This document shows positions 9,370 through 18,020 of a DNA stretch of 64,000 nt, piece after piece (the stretch's first letter is position 1; each line of letters starts with the position of its first letter). The position numbers and the translations under genes are program-made. The stretch is taken from the NCBI GenBank assembly GCA_947492525.1, contig CANLNQ010000014.1:140088-204087 (forward strand), read 5' to 3'. Below the pieces are notes generated by a model that had not been told where the DNA came from, did no database searches, and was given only the letters and a program-made list of their open reading frames with translations. Origin of the DNA: an uncultured Granulosicoccus sp. (GTDB taxonomy: Bacteria > Pseudomonadota > Gammaproteobacteria > Granulosicoccales > Granulosicoccaceae).

Positions 9370-9576
9370 TCAGTGCAGGTCCGGTCGTTCCTCACGGTCA
9401 CATTTCAGGCATTCCAGCATCTGCCCCAATCTTGACGCACGGCCTTCTTCAGACTCGACCCAGGGCCGGTTGGTCCATGGCGGATTGTGGCGTACGTGCT
9501 GTGTGTGCCGACATTCCAGTTCGGCTACCCAGTCGTCCAGTTCGTCCCGGTGAAAGCCGGTGATCTTCTGCTTCAT
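9370..9576 (-). CDS. DUF3565 small protein
   Basis: 68-residue protein of the DUF3565 family. It has the family block WVAELECRHTQHVRHNPPW followed by NRPWVESEEGRASRLG and a terminal CLKC, so Cys22, His residues and Cys56/Cys59 could bind a metal ion. No function is known. The gene precedes marC on the same strand in coordinate order but is transcribed after it, 30 bases downstream, so they may be co-transcribed. Confidence 0.8.
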   Translation of the reverse strand: MKQKITGFHRDELDDWVAELECRHTQHVRHNPPWTNRPWVESEEGRASRLGQMLECLKCDREERPDLH

Positions 9577-9606
9577 GGCAAACCCCGGATTAACGGATGC
9601 AGGCGA

Positions 9607-10251
9607 TCAGTGTCTGGTGAAGGCGAGAATGCCATCTGCGATGTACTGGACAGACAGAGCGGCCAGCAGGACCCCCAATAGTCGTGTAACCACCAGTTTG
9701 CCGGTAGCACCGATGTATTTGTCCAGCCAGTGTGCGCCGGTCAGAGCAGCTGCGGTCAATGCCATCATGATGGTGATGATGAGGATCAGTGTCAGACGTC
9801 CCGCCCAGACGCTCACGCCCGGATCCTGAGAGAGTTCGGACGAGAGAAGAATGGTGGCTGAAATGGTACCGGGCCCTGCCAGCAGAGGAATGGCCAAGGG
9901 GAACACCGCCAGGCTCGCGATATGATCGGCCGCGGCCGTGGTGGACGCTTCCTCGCGCCGCTCCTGTCGCAAACCGTAGATCATTTCGAAAGCCGTCACG
10001 AACAGAAGCAGGCCTCCGGCAATTCGAAAGGCATCGATGGTGATGCCGATGGCATCAAGTACCGCCATGCCCGTGATGGCAAACAGTACCAGGATCGCCA
10101 GCGCGATTCCCGATCCGCGAATGGCGATGCTGCGTCGTACTGTTGCGCTCATGCCCGCTGTCAAGCCCAGAAACAGTGGCAAGTTGCCCAGCGGGTCGAT
10201 GGTGACGAAAAGCGTGATGAAGGCGTTGATCACGCTGTCCATTGATGGCAT
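9607..10251 (-). CDS. MarC family (UPF0056) inner membrane protein
   Basis: Integral membrane protein of the MarC/UPF0056 family, 214 residues with six hydrophobic segments. Signature parts are FVTIDPLGNLPLFLGLT near the N-terminus and FPLAIPLLAGPGTISATILL in the middle. Despite the name, E. coli MarC is not involved in multiple antibiotic resistance; the function is open. The start at 10251 is followed by a second ATG at 10242, and neither has a strong ribosome binding site. Confidence 0.88.
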   Translation of the reverse strand: MPSMDSVINAFITLFVTIDPLGNLPLFLGLTAGMSATVRRSIAIRGSGIALAILVLFAITGMAVLDAIGITIDAFRIAGGLLLFVTAFEMIYGLRQERREEASTTAAADHIASLAVFPLAIPLLAGPGTISATILLSSELSQDPGVSVWAGRLTLILIITIMMALTAAALTGAHWLDKYIGATGKLVVTRLLGVLLAALSVQYIADGILAFTRH

Positions 10252-10326
10252 GGCAATGATTTCGGTGGTGTTGTTCGAAGCGGTGGATGATCGACGTCCC
10301 GATCACCCACGTCAAGTCCTGCGGTG

Positions 10327-11769
10327 TCACACCGTGCAGGGGTGCTTTTCCAGCCAGTGTTCGGCAATATCGATTCGTCGCGCCACCCAGACCTCGTCAA
10401 AGGACTGTATATAGTCGAGGAAGCGGGCCAGTGCCGCGATACGGCCGGGCCTGCCGACAAGGCGGCAATGCAGACCGATGGAGAGCATGCGAGGCGTGTG
10501 AGCGCCTTCGGCGTACAGCGTGTCGAAGCTGTCCTTCAGATAATTGTAGAACTGATCACCGGCATTGAAGCCCTGCGGGGAGGCGAAACGCATGTCGTTG
10601 GCATCCAGGGTATAGGGCACGATCAGTTGTGGCTTGTCACCGTAGGTGGCGTCCCAGTAAGGCAGGTCGTCGGCATAGCTGTCGGCGTTGTAGGCAAAGC
10701 CGCCTTCCTCTGCCACCATCCGGTGCGTATTGGGGCTGCAGCGACCCAGATACCAGCCAGTGGGGCGTTTGCCGGTGACACGTGTGTGTATCTCGATGGC
10801 CTTGTGCATGTGTTCACGTTCGATGGCCTCATCGATGAACTGGTAGTCAATCCAGCGATAGCCGTGACTGGCGATCTCCCAGTCGGCATCCAGCATGGCT
10901 TTCACCGCGTCGGGATTGCGCTCCAGCGCCATGGCAACACCAAAGACCGTCACGGGCATCCGGCGCTCGGTGAACAGGCGATGCAGGCGCCAGAAGCCGA
11001 CACGTGAGCCGTATTCGTAGATGGATTCCATGTTCATGTGCCGCACACCGGTGTGCGCCTGCGCGCCGACGATCTCCGACAGAAATGCTTCGGATGCCTT
11101 GTCGCCATGCAGGATGCAATTCTCACCACCTTCTTCGTAATTGATGACGAACTGCACGGCTATGCGCGCCTTGTCAGGCCAGGCGGCCTGTGGCGGCTGA
11201 TTTGCGTAGCCGAGCATGTCCCGTGGGTATGGCGCCGCTGCCAGCGTTTCCAGGCGCAGCAGGGCGATACGATTGATCTCCTGCAAGGCCCGTTTGAATT
11301 CGGTGACAGGTTCGTTCTTCAGGCGCTCTTCGAAGCCTGCGAGAATCTGGTGCCGATCACTGCCGCGCACCGCCATGATGAATGGCATGTCGAAGCGTGC
11401 CTTGTAGGCTGAATTCAATTGCTCGAAGCGCGCCAGCTCTTCCCGGCTGCATTGGTCGAGACCGGCACTGGCCTGTTCATCGGTGGAATCGCTGGTCAAT
11501 TCCCCTTTCAGCGCTGCCTTGCCGGCCAGATCGGGGTGGGCGCGTATGAGACTCAGTTGTTCTGCCTTGCTGGCCTTGTCCAGTGTGTCGGCCATGGCAG
11601 CGCCCAACACGACAACCTGTGAATGGCTGCCGTCAAGCCCATGCTGCCAGGTGCGCTGCGCAACCCAGGGGGAGTGCTCATAAACCCCGCCGAAGCGATC
11701 GACGAAGGCCTGCTCACTGAGGCTTGCTGGGGGTTCGGCGAATACGGATTCCGTGTGAATGCTGCTCAT
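10327..11769 (-). CDS. UraD-PuuE fusion: OHCU decarboxylase and allantoinase
   Basis: Bifunctional purine catabolism protein of 480 residues. Residues about 15-176 are 2-oxo-4-hydroxy-4-carboxy-5-ureidoimidazoline decarboxylase, with the catalytic His78 in RAHPDLAGK and FDMPFIMAVRG. Residues about 181-480 are the polysaccharide-deacetylase-type allantoinase PuuE, with the start YPRDMLGYAN, NYEEGGEN and HGYRWIDYQ. The protein would make S-allantoin and then open it to allantoate in the cytoplasm. In most bacteria these are separate genes, so the fusion could channel the product. Divergent from uraH-puuD-allE, with which it forms one locus. The ATG at 11769 lacks a clear ribosome binding site. 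Confidence 0.9.
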   Translation of the reverse strand: MSSIHTESVFAEPPASLSEQAFVDRFGGVYEHSPWVAQRTWQHGLDGSHSQVVVLGAAMADTLDKASKAEQLSLIRAHPDLAGKAALKGELTSDSTDEQASAGLDQCSREELARFEQLNSAYKARFDMPFIMAVRGSDRHQILAGFEERLKNEPVTEFKRALQEINRIALLRLETLAAAPYPRDMLGYANQPPQAAWPDKARIAVQFVINYEEGGENCILHGDKASEAFLSEIVGAQAHTGVRHMNMESIYEYGSRVGFWRLHRLFTERRMPVTVFGVAMALERNPDAVKAMLDADWEIASHGYRWIDYQFIDEAIEREHMHKAIEIHTRVTGKRPTGWYLGRCSPNTHRMVAEEGGFAYNADSYADDLPYWDATYGDKPQLIVPYTLDANDMRFASPQGFNAGDQFYNYLKDSFDTLYAEGAHTPRMLSIGLHCRLVGRPGRIAALARFLDYIQSFDEVWVARRIDIAEHWLEKHPCTV

Positions 11770-11829
11770 GGCGTGATGATCGTGTTCGAGTCAGGAGGTG
11801 GAGCGATAGCTTCCAATGTCTTGTGTGTT

Positions 11830-11863
11830 TTGTACACAAAAATGGATACAAAGACAAGTACAA
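11830..11863. promoter_or_regulatory. Candidate GntR operator pair in the uraD-puuE/uraH intergenic region
   Basis: TTGTACACAAA at 11830-11840 is the exact reverse complement of TTTGTGTACAA at 14394-14404 in front of the GntR gene. A second half-site GTACAA lies at 11858-11863 in the opposite orientation, next to the uraH -35 box. The arrangement suits binding by the FCD-type regulator encoded at 14440. No experimental support; inferred from the repeated motif. Confidence 0.5.
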
Positions 11864-11868
11864 ACATG

Positions 11869-11897
11869 TTGACACTTGTCGGGCAACCCTTTACTGT
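11869..11897 (+). promoter_or_regulatory. Sigma-70-like promoter of uraH-puuD-allE
   Basis: A perfect -35 TTGACA (11869-11874) is followed after 17 bases by TACTGT (11892-11897), a moderate -10. A 7-bp inverted repeat, GACAAGT (11853-11859) and ACTTGTC (11874-11880), overlaps the -35 and could be part of an operator. Confidence 0.5.
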
Positions 11898-11974
11898 CCT
11901 GCGAGGACCGGCGCTACGGACGCGCCATGGCTGTTCAAAATGACGATACCGACATCAACCGGGAGCTTCTCGCC

Positions 11975-12334
11975 ATGGGAAAACTGACCACTCATATTCT
12001 GGATACCACACGAGGTACACCCGGACAAGGTATACACGTATCCCTGTATCGAATTGAAAACGAACAACGCACTCTGCTTCGCCAGATGATCACGAATGAT
12101 GATGGTCGGTGTGATGAGCCCCTGGCCAGTGACGAGGCGCTGCAGACGGGTGTCTATGAACTGCTGTTTGCGGTGGGGCCCTATTTCGATGCGCGGGAAG
12201 AACAGGCCGTGAAGCAGGACATACGTTTCCTCGATGATGTGCTGATCCGCTTTGGCGTACCCGACGCCGAGCAGCACTATCATGTGCCCCTGCTGATCAC
12301 GCCGTTCAGCTATTCGACCTATCGCGGCAGCTGA
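11975..12334 (+). CDS. uraH: 5-hydroxyisourate hydrolase
   Basis: Transthyretin-like hydrolase converting 5-hydroxyisourate to OHCU, 119 residues, matching the usual length. Hallmarks are the N-terminal LTTHILDTTRGTPG with a conserved His, HYHVPLLITPFSYSTY and the C-terminal tetrapeptide YRGS. The ATG at 11975 is chosen over the in-frame ATG at 11927 because GGGAG lies about ten bases upstream and the family begins here. It is the first gene of the uraH-puuD-allE operon and its product feeds the UraD domain encoded by the divergent gene. Confidence 0.93.
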   Translation: MGKLTTHILDTTRGTPGQGIHVSLYRIENEQRTLLRQMITNDDGRCDEPLASDEALQTGVYELLFAVGPYFDAREEQAVKQDIRFLDDVLIRFGVPDAEQHYHVPLLITPFSYSTYRGS

Positions 12335-12344
12335 GGAGAGCGCA

Positions 12345-13553
12345 ATGGAAGGCTATATTCTTGAATGGCTGAATCTGCTGGGGCGCTGGGTGCATCTGGT
12401 GACCGGTATCGCCTGGATCGGTGCATCGTTCTACTTTGTCTGGCTGGACAACTCGCTGCGCGCGCCGAAGGAGGCGGCCGATGTGGAACTGGGTGTGGGT
12501 GGTGAAGTCTGGTCCGTGCATGGCGGGGGCTTCTATCATGCGCAGAAGTACAAGGTAGCTCCACCGGAACTGCCGCAGACGCTGCACTGGTTCAAGTGGG
12601 AGGCCTACACCACCTGGATCACCGGCATGTTCCTGCTGTGCCTGATGTACTGGTACCAGGCAGAGATCTATCTGATCGATCCCAGCGTCATGGCGCTGAG
12701 CAAGCCGGTTGCGGTGCTGCTCGGCATGCTGACACTCGTCGTGGGCTGGGTGGTCTACGATCAGCTGTGCAAGTCGAAGATCGGCGAGAAGGAAAACCAG
12801 CTGAGTCTGGCGATGCTGGTGTTCACCAGCATCGCGGCGTTCGTGCTGTGCCAGATTTTCGGAGGGCGAGGCGCCTATCTGCATTACGGCGCCATGTTGG
12901 GCACCATCATGGTCGCCAATGTGTTCTTCGTGATCATGCCGGGGCAGCGGGATCTGGTGGCAGCCAAGAAAGAGGGGCGTGCTCCGGATCCCAGTCACGG
13001 TATCAGAGCCAAGCAACGCTCCGTACACAACACTTTCTTCACCCTGCCGGTGCTGTTCGTGATGATCAGCAACCATTATTCGATGACCTGGGGGCATGCC
13101 TACAACTGGCTGATCCTGATAGCCCTGTCGGTGGCAGGCGCGCTGATTCGGGTGTACTTCGTGCAACGTCATCATGAAAGGGAAACGCTGATTCCTCTGG
13201 CCGTGGCCGCTGTGCTGATTCTGGGTGTGGCCGCTGCCATCGTACCGAAGCCTCCCGCTGCCGTTGCCGTGGATACCGGTGTCAATGCATCCGAGCTGTT
13301 TGCCAGAGTGCAGGTCGCCATACACGATCGATGCACGGCGTGTCATGCAAACGCCCCGGCGCAGCCCGGCTTCAGCGCACCGCCAAAGGGAATCGTGCTC
13401 GAATCAGCCGATGACATGTTGCGGCAGGCCGAGACCATCCATCAGCAGGTAGTGGTCAGCAAGGCCATGCCGATCGGCAATCTGACGCAGATGACCGATG
13501 AGGAACGCGGCCTGATTGCCCAGTGGTACCAGACAGGAGCACGAGCAGAATGA
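12345..13553 (+). CDS. puuD: Membrane urate hydroxylase with cytochrome c domain
   Basis: PuuD-type urate oxidase, 402 residues, oxidising urate to 5-hydroxyisourate at the inner membrane. An N-terminal DUF989 membrane region of about eight helices (1-300) holds several conserved His and Trp residues (VHLVTGIAWIGASFYF, HWFKWEAYTTW). A C-terminal cytochrome c domain has the heme site C330-T-A-C-H334 and Met375 or Met383 as possible axial ligand, so electrons go to the respiratory chain rather than to H2O2. AGGAGA precedes the ATG by about eight bases. The stop overlaps the allE start by ATGA. Confidence 0.93.
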   Translation: MEGYILEWLNLLGRWVHLVTGIAWIGASFYFVWLDNSLRAPKEAADVELGVGGEVWSVHGGGFYHAQKYKVAPPELPQTLHWFKWEAYTTWITGMFLLCLMYWYQAEIYLIDPSVMALSKPVAVLLGMLTLVVGWVVYDQLCKSKIGEKENQLSLAMLVFTSIAAFVLCQIFGGRGAYLHYGAMLGTIMVANVFFVIMPGQRDLVAAKKEGRAPDPSHGIRAKQRSVHNTFFTLPVLFVMISNHYSMTWGHAYNWLILIALSVAGALIRVYFVQRHHERETLIPLAVAAVLILGVAAAIVPKPPAAVAVDTGVNASELFARVQVAIHDRCTACHANAPAQPGFSAPPKGIVLESADDMLRQAETIHQQVVVSKAMPIGNLTQMTDEERGLIAQWYQTGARAE

Positions 13554-14371
13554 GTACGCCCATCTATCAGGCGCCACACGGCGGCTTGCCACCGCAGACC
13601 AATCTGTTGACAGACAGGGCGGTTGTCAGTGACGCCTATACCGTCATCCCCAAGGGTGTGCTGAGAGACATCGTCACCAGCTATCTGCCGTTCTGGGAGA
13701 ACACGCGGGTGTGGATCATTGCCCGGCCCATTGCCGGCTTTGCCACGACGTTCTCGCAGTACATCATGGAAGTATCGCCCGGTGGGGGCAGCGACAAACC
13801 AGAGCCGGACAGCCAGGTCGAGGGCGTCCTGTTTGTCATGGAAGGGGCCCTGTCATTGAGCATTGAAGGACAGGAACATGAGCTGACACCCGGCGGTTAT
13901 GCCTTCCTGCCGCCACGCTGCAAGTGGCGCGTGAAGAACAAGGGAGATCAAGCCTGTCGTTTTCACTGGATCCGCAAGGCCTACGAGTTCGTGGATGGCC
14001 TGGATGTGCCGCCCGCCTTCGTCACCAATGAACAGGAAGTCGCACCGACGCCCATGCCCGATACCGATGGTCGCTGGGCAACTACCCGCTTTGTCGATCC
14101 GGCAGACCTCAGGCACGACATGCACGTGACCATCGTGACACTGGAGCCGGGCGCGGTCATCCCGTTTCTGGAAACCCACGTGATGGAACACGGCCTGTAC
14201 GTGCTGGAAGGCAAGGGCGTGTACAGGCTCAACCAGGACTGGGTAGAGGTGGAAGCCGGTGACTTCATGTGGCTGCGCGCTTTCTGCCCGCAGGCCTGCT
14301 ATGCCGGGGGCCCCGGCAAGTTTCGCTATCTGCTGTACAAGGATGTGAATCGACATGCGGTTCTGGGATGA
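13550..14371 (+). CDS. allE: (S)-ureidoglycine aminohydrolase
   Basis: Bicupin Mn-dependent enzyme releasing ammonia from (S)-ureidoglycine to give (S)-ureidoglycolate, 273 residues. Two cupin halves are visible: YIMEVSPGGGS with QVEGVLFVMEGAL in the first, and VTLEPGAVIPFLETHVMEHGLYVLEGKG (split here as seen, about 205-232) in the second, whose Glu/His residues bind the metal. The start at 13550 overlaps the puuD stop. Ureidoglycine would come from allantoate, but no allantoate amidohydrolase or allantoicase gene lies in this window, so that step must be encoded elsewhere. Confidence 0.9.
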   Translation: MSTPIYQAPHGGLPPQTNLLTDRAVVSDAYTVIPKGVLRDIVTSYLPFWENTRVWIIARPIAGFATTFSQYIMEVSPGGGSDKPEPDSQVEGVLFVMEGALSLSIEGQEHELTPGGYAFLPPRCKWRVKNKGDQACRFHWIRKAYEFVDGLDVPPAFVTNEQEVAPTPMPDTDGRWATTRFVDPADLRHDMHVTIVTLEPGAVIPFLETHVMEHGLYVLEGKGVYRLNQDWVEVEAGDFMWLRAFCPQACYAGGPGKFRYLLYKDVNRHAVLG

Positions 14372-14393
14372 GGTGCCGGCGTTGTAATTTTCA

Positions 14394-14404
14394 TTTGTGT
14401 ACAA
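14394..14404. promoter_or_regulatory. Candidate autoregulatory operator before the GntR gene
   Basis: TTTGTGTACAA is an exact reverse-complement match to the motif in the uraD-puuE/uraH intergenic region. It overlaps TACAAT (14400-14405), a good -10 candidate for the regulator gene, although no convincing -35 was seen. Confidence 0.5.
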
Positions 14405-14439
14405 TCGTTGTTCTCTGAATCCGGGTGACAATGTAAACA

Positions 14440-15204
14440 GTGGGCAAGAACACCAAAGCCGCAACGTCGGGCAGGGAGCTGGGCGATATATTGCACCCAT
14501 CCGAGAAGCAGGCCAGCCAGACTCAGGATGAGAGGCTCTATACCGAGATTCTCGACGCCATCCTGGATCATCGCCTGAGCCCGGGTGTAAAGCTCAAGGA
14601 AGACGAGCTGGCTGATATCTTCTCGGTCAGTCGTACGGTCGTGCGGCGAGCCTTGCTGCGTCTTTCGCATGATCGTATCGTCGACATGCAGCCCAATCGA
14701 GGTGCCACCATCATCCGTCCGGACGTCCGCAAGGCGCGGGAGATACTGGGGGTGAGGAAGATCATCGAAGCCGAGGTGGTGCGTGAAGCCACGCGGCGAG
14801 CAACGCCCGAAGCACTGGCCGAACTGCGCCGCTGTGTAGAGAACGAGCGCGATCATGTGCAACGCCAACAGCATGGCGCAGGTTTGCGGCTCTCGGGGGA
14901 TTTCCATATTCTGCTGTCAGCCTTGTCAGAGAACAGTACGCTGCAAAGCTATCTGATGGAGCTGGTACCGCAGACCTCGCTGATCATCGCCATGTACCAG
15001 ACCCCGCAGCATGATCTGTGTTCACATCAGGAACACTTCGACATCGTGGATGTCATGGCGACCGGGGACGCAGACGCTGCAGTGGCCAGTATGGCCGAGC
15101 ACCTGCAGCATCTGGAAGACAAACTGGATCTGGATAACGAACGCTCGCCCGGTGACCTGTATGCCGCATTTGCGCACGTGAAGAGCGCAAAGAGCACGAA
15201 ATAG
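14440..15204 (+). CDS. GntR family regulator, FCD domain, likely of purine catabolism
   Basis: Transcription factor of 254 residues with an N-terminal winged helix (about 25-95: LYTEILDAILDHRLSPG, ADIFSVSRTVVRRAL) and a C-terminal all-helical FCD ligand domain (about 100-235) with Arg/His residues likely to hold a metal or acid ligand. The GTG at 14440 is the first possible start, since TAA lies just upstream; a clear ribosome binding site is missing, so a downstream start is possible. Position behind allE and the shared 11-bp motif suggest it controls this purine locus. The effector might be a pathway intermediate such as allantoate or urate; this is inference. Confidence 0.85.
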   Translation: MGKNTKAATSGRELGDILHPSEKQASQTQDERLYTEILDAILDHRLSPGVKLKEDELADIFSVSRTVVRRALLRLSHDRIVDMQPNRGATIIRPDVRKAREILGVRKIIEAEVVREATRRATPEALAELRRCVENERDHVQRQQHGAGLRLSGDFHILLSALSENSTLQSYLMELVPQTSLIIAMYQTPQHDLCSHQEHFDIVDVMATGDADAAVASMAEHLQHLEDKLDLDNERSPGDLYAAFAHVKSAKSTK

Positions 15205-15219
15205 ACCAGCGTTGACAAA

Positions 15220-15240
15220 GCGGGGCGGTAAACGCCCCGC
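15220..15240. terminator. Hairpin between convergent GntR and SpoVR genes
   Basis: GCGGGGCG (15220-15227) and CGCCCCGC (15233-15240) form a perfect 8-bp GC stem with a 5-nt loop, 16 bases after the GntR stop and just before the spoVR stop on the other strand. No T-run follows on either strand, so it may act weakly or only as a bidirectional pause or end-protecting hairpin. Confidence 0.55.
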
Positions 15241-15243
15241 AGG

Positions 15244-16743
15244 TCACGCGGCGAAGGTCTTCTTGTCTGCCAGCGAGCCGTCTTCTCGCACCGTTTCCAG
15301 GTGCATGTCAAAGCCCCATAGTCGCTGCAGGTGTCTGAGGACGATATCCGATTCCTTCGACAGAGGGCGTTTTCGATGCAATCGATGTTGTACGGTCAGT
15401 GAGCGATCACCGTGCAGATCGAAGCCGGTAATCTGCAAATCCGGATATTGCCCATCGCGATTGTACTGTTCTGACAGCAGACGGCGAACTCGCCGGTATC
15501 CTTCCTCATTGTGAATGCTGTCGATTTCCAGATATTCCTTTTCCTCTTCATCGGAAATGGCGAATATGTGGAATTCACGAATCAGTTTCGGTGACAGATA
15601 CTGCGCAATGAAGGACTCGTCCTTGTAGTTTCGCATGGCGAAATCCAGGGTTTCCTGCCACGGTGTATCGACGACTTCCGGGAACCAGTGTCGGTCCTCT
15701 TCGGTGGGATCCTCGCACATGCGCTTGATGTCCATGAACATGGCAAAGCCGAGTGCATAGGGGTTGAAGCCGCCATAGCCGCGTTCATCAAACCCTCGCT
15801 GGGCAATGACGTTCGAGTGCGAGGCGAGTATCTCGATCATGAAGCCATCATCCACCAGGCCCTTGTCGTACATCCTGTTCAGGATCGTGTAATGCCAGAA
15901 GGTTGCCCACCCTTCGTTCATGACTTTCGTCTGACCCTGGGGGTAGAAGTACTGTCCCATCTTGCGCACAATGCGAATGATCTCGCGTTGCCAGCCAGCG
16001 AGCTTTGGCGAGTATTTTTCCAGAAAGTACAGCAGATTCTCTTGCGGCTCTTCGACGTCACCTGCCGCTTTTTCCGGTGTATCCTGACTTTCTGCAACCG
16101 GAACCGTCCGCCATATCTCATCGTGGCGCGACCATTCGTATTCTTCCCGTTCGCGTTGCCGGTTCAGTTCCTCGGCAACCGAGAGTTGCCGCGGTCGCTG
16201 ATAGCGCGACACACCATAATCTCGCAAGGCATGGCAGGCATCGAACATGTCTTCGACCGCCTGGATGCCGTAGCTTTCTTCGCAGCGCCGCACGAAATTC
16301 TTGGCAAAGACCATGTAGTCGACAATGGCATCGGCATTGGTCCATTGTCGGAACAGGTAGTTTCCCTTGAAGAAGGAGTTGTGTCCATAACAGGCGTGCG
16401 CGATTACCAGCCCCTGCAGTGGCATGGAGTTTTCTTCCATCAGGTAGGAGATGCAGGGGTCGGAATTGATGACGATCTCATAGGCCAGACCCTGGGCACC
16501 CTTTCGGTAGGCTTCCTCCTGGATGATGAACTGCTTGCCGAAGGACCAGTGAGGGTAGGAGATCGGCAGGCCCGATGAGGCATAGGCATCGAGCATCTGC
16601 TCCGAGGCAATGATCTCGATCTGGTTCGGGTAGCAGTCCAGGCCGAATTCACCGACAGCGATCTCCTTGATCGCCAGATCGTACTTCTCGATCAGATCGA
16701 AGTTCCAGTCAGGTCCCTGAGACAATAATCGAGAGCTGGTCAT
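15244..16743 (-). CDS. SpoVR family protein (YcgB-like)
   Basis: SpoVR/YcgB family protein, 499 residues, the usual length. Recognisable blocks are GPDWNFDLIEKYDLAI, CYPNQIEIIASEQMLDAY, YPHWSFGKQF, MNEGWATFWHYTI and the C-terminal region SPKLIREFHIF. The biochemical role is not known; in E. coli and many proteobacteria it accompanies yeaG-yeaH in a stationary-phase and nitrogen-starvation module. The start overlaps the YeaH stop by ATGA, showing it is the last gene of the operon. Confidence 0.95.
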   Translation of the reverse strand: MTSSRLLSQGPDWNFDLIEKYDLAIKEIAVGEFGLDCYPNQIEIIASEQMLDAYASSGLPISYPHWSFGKQFIIQEEAYRKGAQGLAYEIVINSDPCISYLMEENSMPLQGLVIAHACYGHNSFFKGNYLFRQWTNADAIVDYMVFAKNFVRRCEESYGIQAVEDMFDACHALRDYGVSRYQRPRQLSVAEELNRQREREEYEWSRHDEIWRTVPVAESQDTPEKAAGDVEEPQENLLYFLEKYSPKLAGWQREIIRIVRKMGQYFYPQGQTKVMNEGWATFWHYTILNRMYDKGLVDDGFMIEILASHSNVIAQRGFDERGYGGFNPYALGFAMFMDIKRMCEDPTEEDRHWFPEVVDTPWQETLDFAMRNYKDESFIAQYLSPKLIREFHIFAISDEEEKEYLEIDSIHNEEGYRRVRRLLSEQYNRDGQYPDLQITGFDLHGDRSLTVQHRLHRKRPLSKESDIVLRHLQRLWGFDMHLETVREDGSLADKKTFAA

Positions 16744-18005
16744 GTGGCGCTTCCCGCGGTGTCGGTGGAAAACAGCGTACGGAACACCGGGTAGATATCG
16801 CGGTGATCATTGACGGTGGCCATTGCAAAATGGGGAGAATCGATGCGTTGATACGTGGATGCCAGCGTCGAGGTACGCGTGGTGGGCGTCTCACAGACCT
16901 CGATATAGGCGTAGTAGCGAACCAGCGGCAGGAGCTGGTCTTCGAGAAATCCACGACTGCGTTCCGGATCGGCACCGAAGGCGTCTCCATCGGATGCCTG
17001 AGCGGCATAGACATTCCATTGATCCGATGGATAACGCGCCGCGATCACCTCGCGCATCAGCTCCAGCGCCGAATACACCACGGTGCCGCCGGTCTTGCGA
17101 TCGTTGAAGAAAGTCTGCTCGTCCACTTCATCGGCATCGTTCGTGTGGCGAATGAAGACGATCTCCACGCGTTCGTATTTTCGGCTAAGGAACAGGTGCA
17201 GGAGCGTATAGAAGCGTTTTGCCAGATCCTTTCGCTGTTCGTTCATGGAGGCCGATACATCCATCAGACAGAACATGACCGCCTGACTCATCGGTTTGGG
17301 CACCATGATCCGGTTGCGAAAGCGCAGATCGATATCATCCAGAAACGGCACTCGTTCGATGCGCTTTTTCAGCAATTCGATCTCGGCCTCGTCTATCAGT
17401 GGATTGTCCTTGTCAGGATCATCGCCTTGCAGGGCCTCGATCTCCTCGAGTCTGCGTCGGGCACCACTTTGCAGCGCGATGCGTCTGCCCAGCGCCTGAC
17501 GCATCGTGCGTACCACGGACAGGTTGGTGGGCGAGCCCTGGGAGGTATAACCGGCCCGTTGTGGCTTGAGTTCCTTGATATCGCCTACCTGTGTACGTAC
17601 CAGGTGGGGCAACTCGAGATCATCAAAGAAGAGGTTCATGAATTCCTCACGCGACAGCGCGAAAGTGAAGTTGTCTTCGCCACTGCCGCCTTCACCATCG
17701 CCGCTGCCGTCGCCATCACCTTCGCCGCCGGAAGGCCGCTTCAGGCGATCTCCCGGGGTAAAGGTGCGGTTTCCCGGAAGGACCATCTCCCGGTCGCCAC
17801 CCTGGCCATGACGCAGGTGAGGTTCCGAGACATCACGGGCTGGCAGCTTCACCTTGCCACCTTTCTGCATATCCTCGATGGATCGCTCGGACACCATGTC
17901 CGCGACGGAGCGCTTTATCTGAGCCTTGTAACGCCGCATGAACCGCGCCCGATTGGCGGCGTTCTTGTTGCGATCATTCAGACGTCTGTCGATAATCACG
18001 GACAT
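16740..18005 (-). CDS. YeaH/YhbH family (UPF0229) protein
   Basis: UPF0229 protein, 421 residues. The N-terminal third is basic and ends in a Gly/Asp/Ser-rich linker (about 92-111); the C-terminal part is a von Willebrand A-like domain with the metal-site motif MDVSASM (Asp249, Ser251, Ser253). It is transcribed between prkA and spoVR, 15 bases after prkA. It probably works as a partner of the PrkA kinase in a stress response, as its homologues always co-occur with it. Confidence 0.93.
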   Translation of the reverse strand: MSVIIDRRLNDRNKNAANRARFMRRYKAQIKRSVADMVSERSIEDMQKGGKVKLPARDVSEPHLRHGQGGDREMVLPGNRTFTPGDRLKRPSGGEGDGDGSGDGEGGSGEDNFTFALSREEFMNLFFDDLELPHLVRTQVGDIKELKPQRAGYTSQGSPTNLSVVRTMRQALGRRIALQSGARRRLEEIEALQGDDPDKDNPLIDEAEIELLKKRIERVPFLDDIDLRFRNRIMVPKPMSQAVMFCLMDVSASMNEQRKDLAKRFYTLLHLFLSRKYERVEIVFIRHTNDADEVDEQTFFNDRKTGGTVVYSALELMREVIAARYPSDQWNVYAAQASDGDAFGADPERSRGFLEDQLLPLVRYYAYIEVCETPTTRTSTLASTYQRIDSPHFAMATVNDHRDIYPVFRTLFSTDTAGSAT

Positions 18006-18020
18006 GATGTGTTTCTCCCG

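Noticed and set aside
12306..13346. 346-residue minus-strand open frame opposite puuD
   Set aside because: Antisense to a well-identified gene; rich in His, Gln and Arg without any domain.
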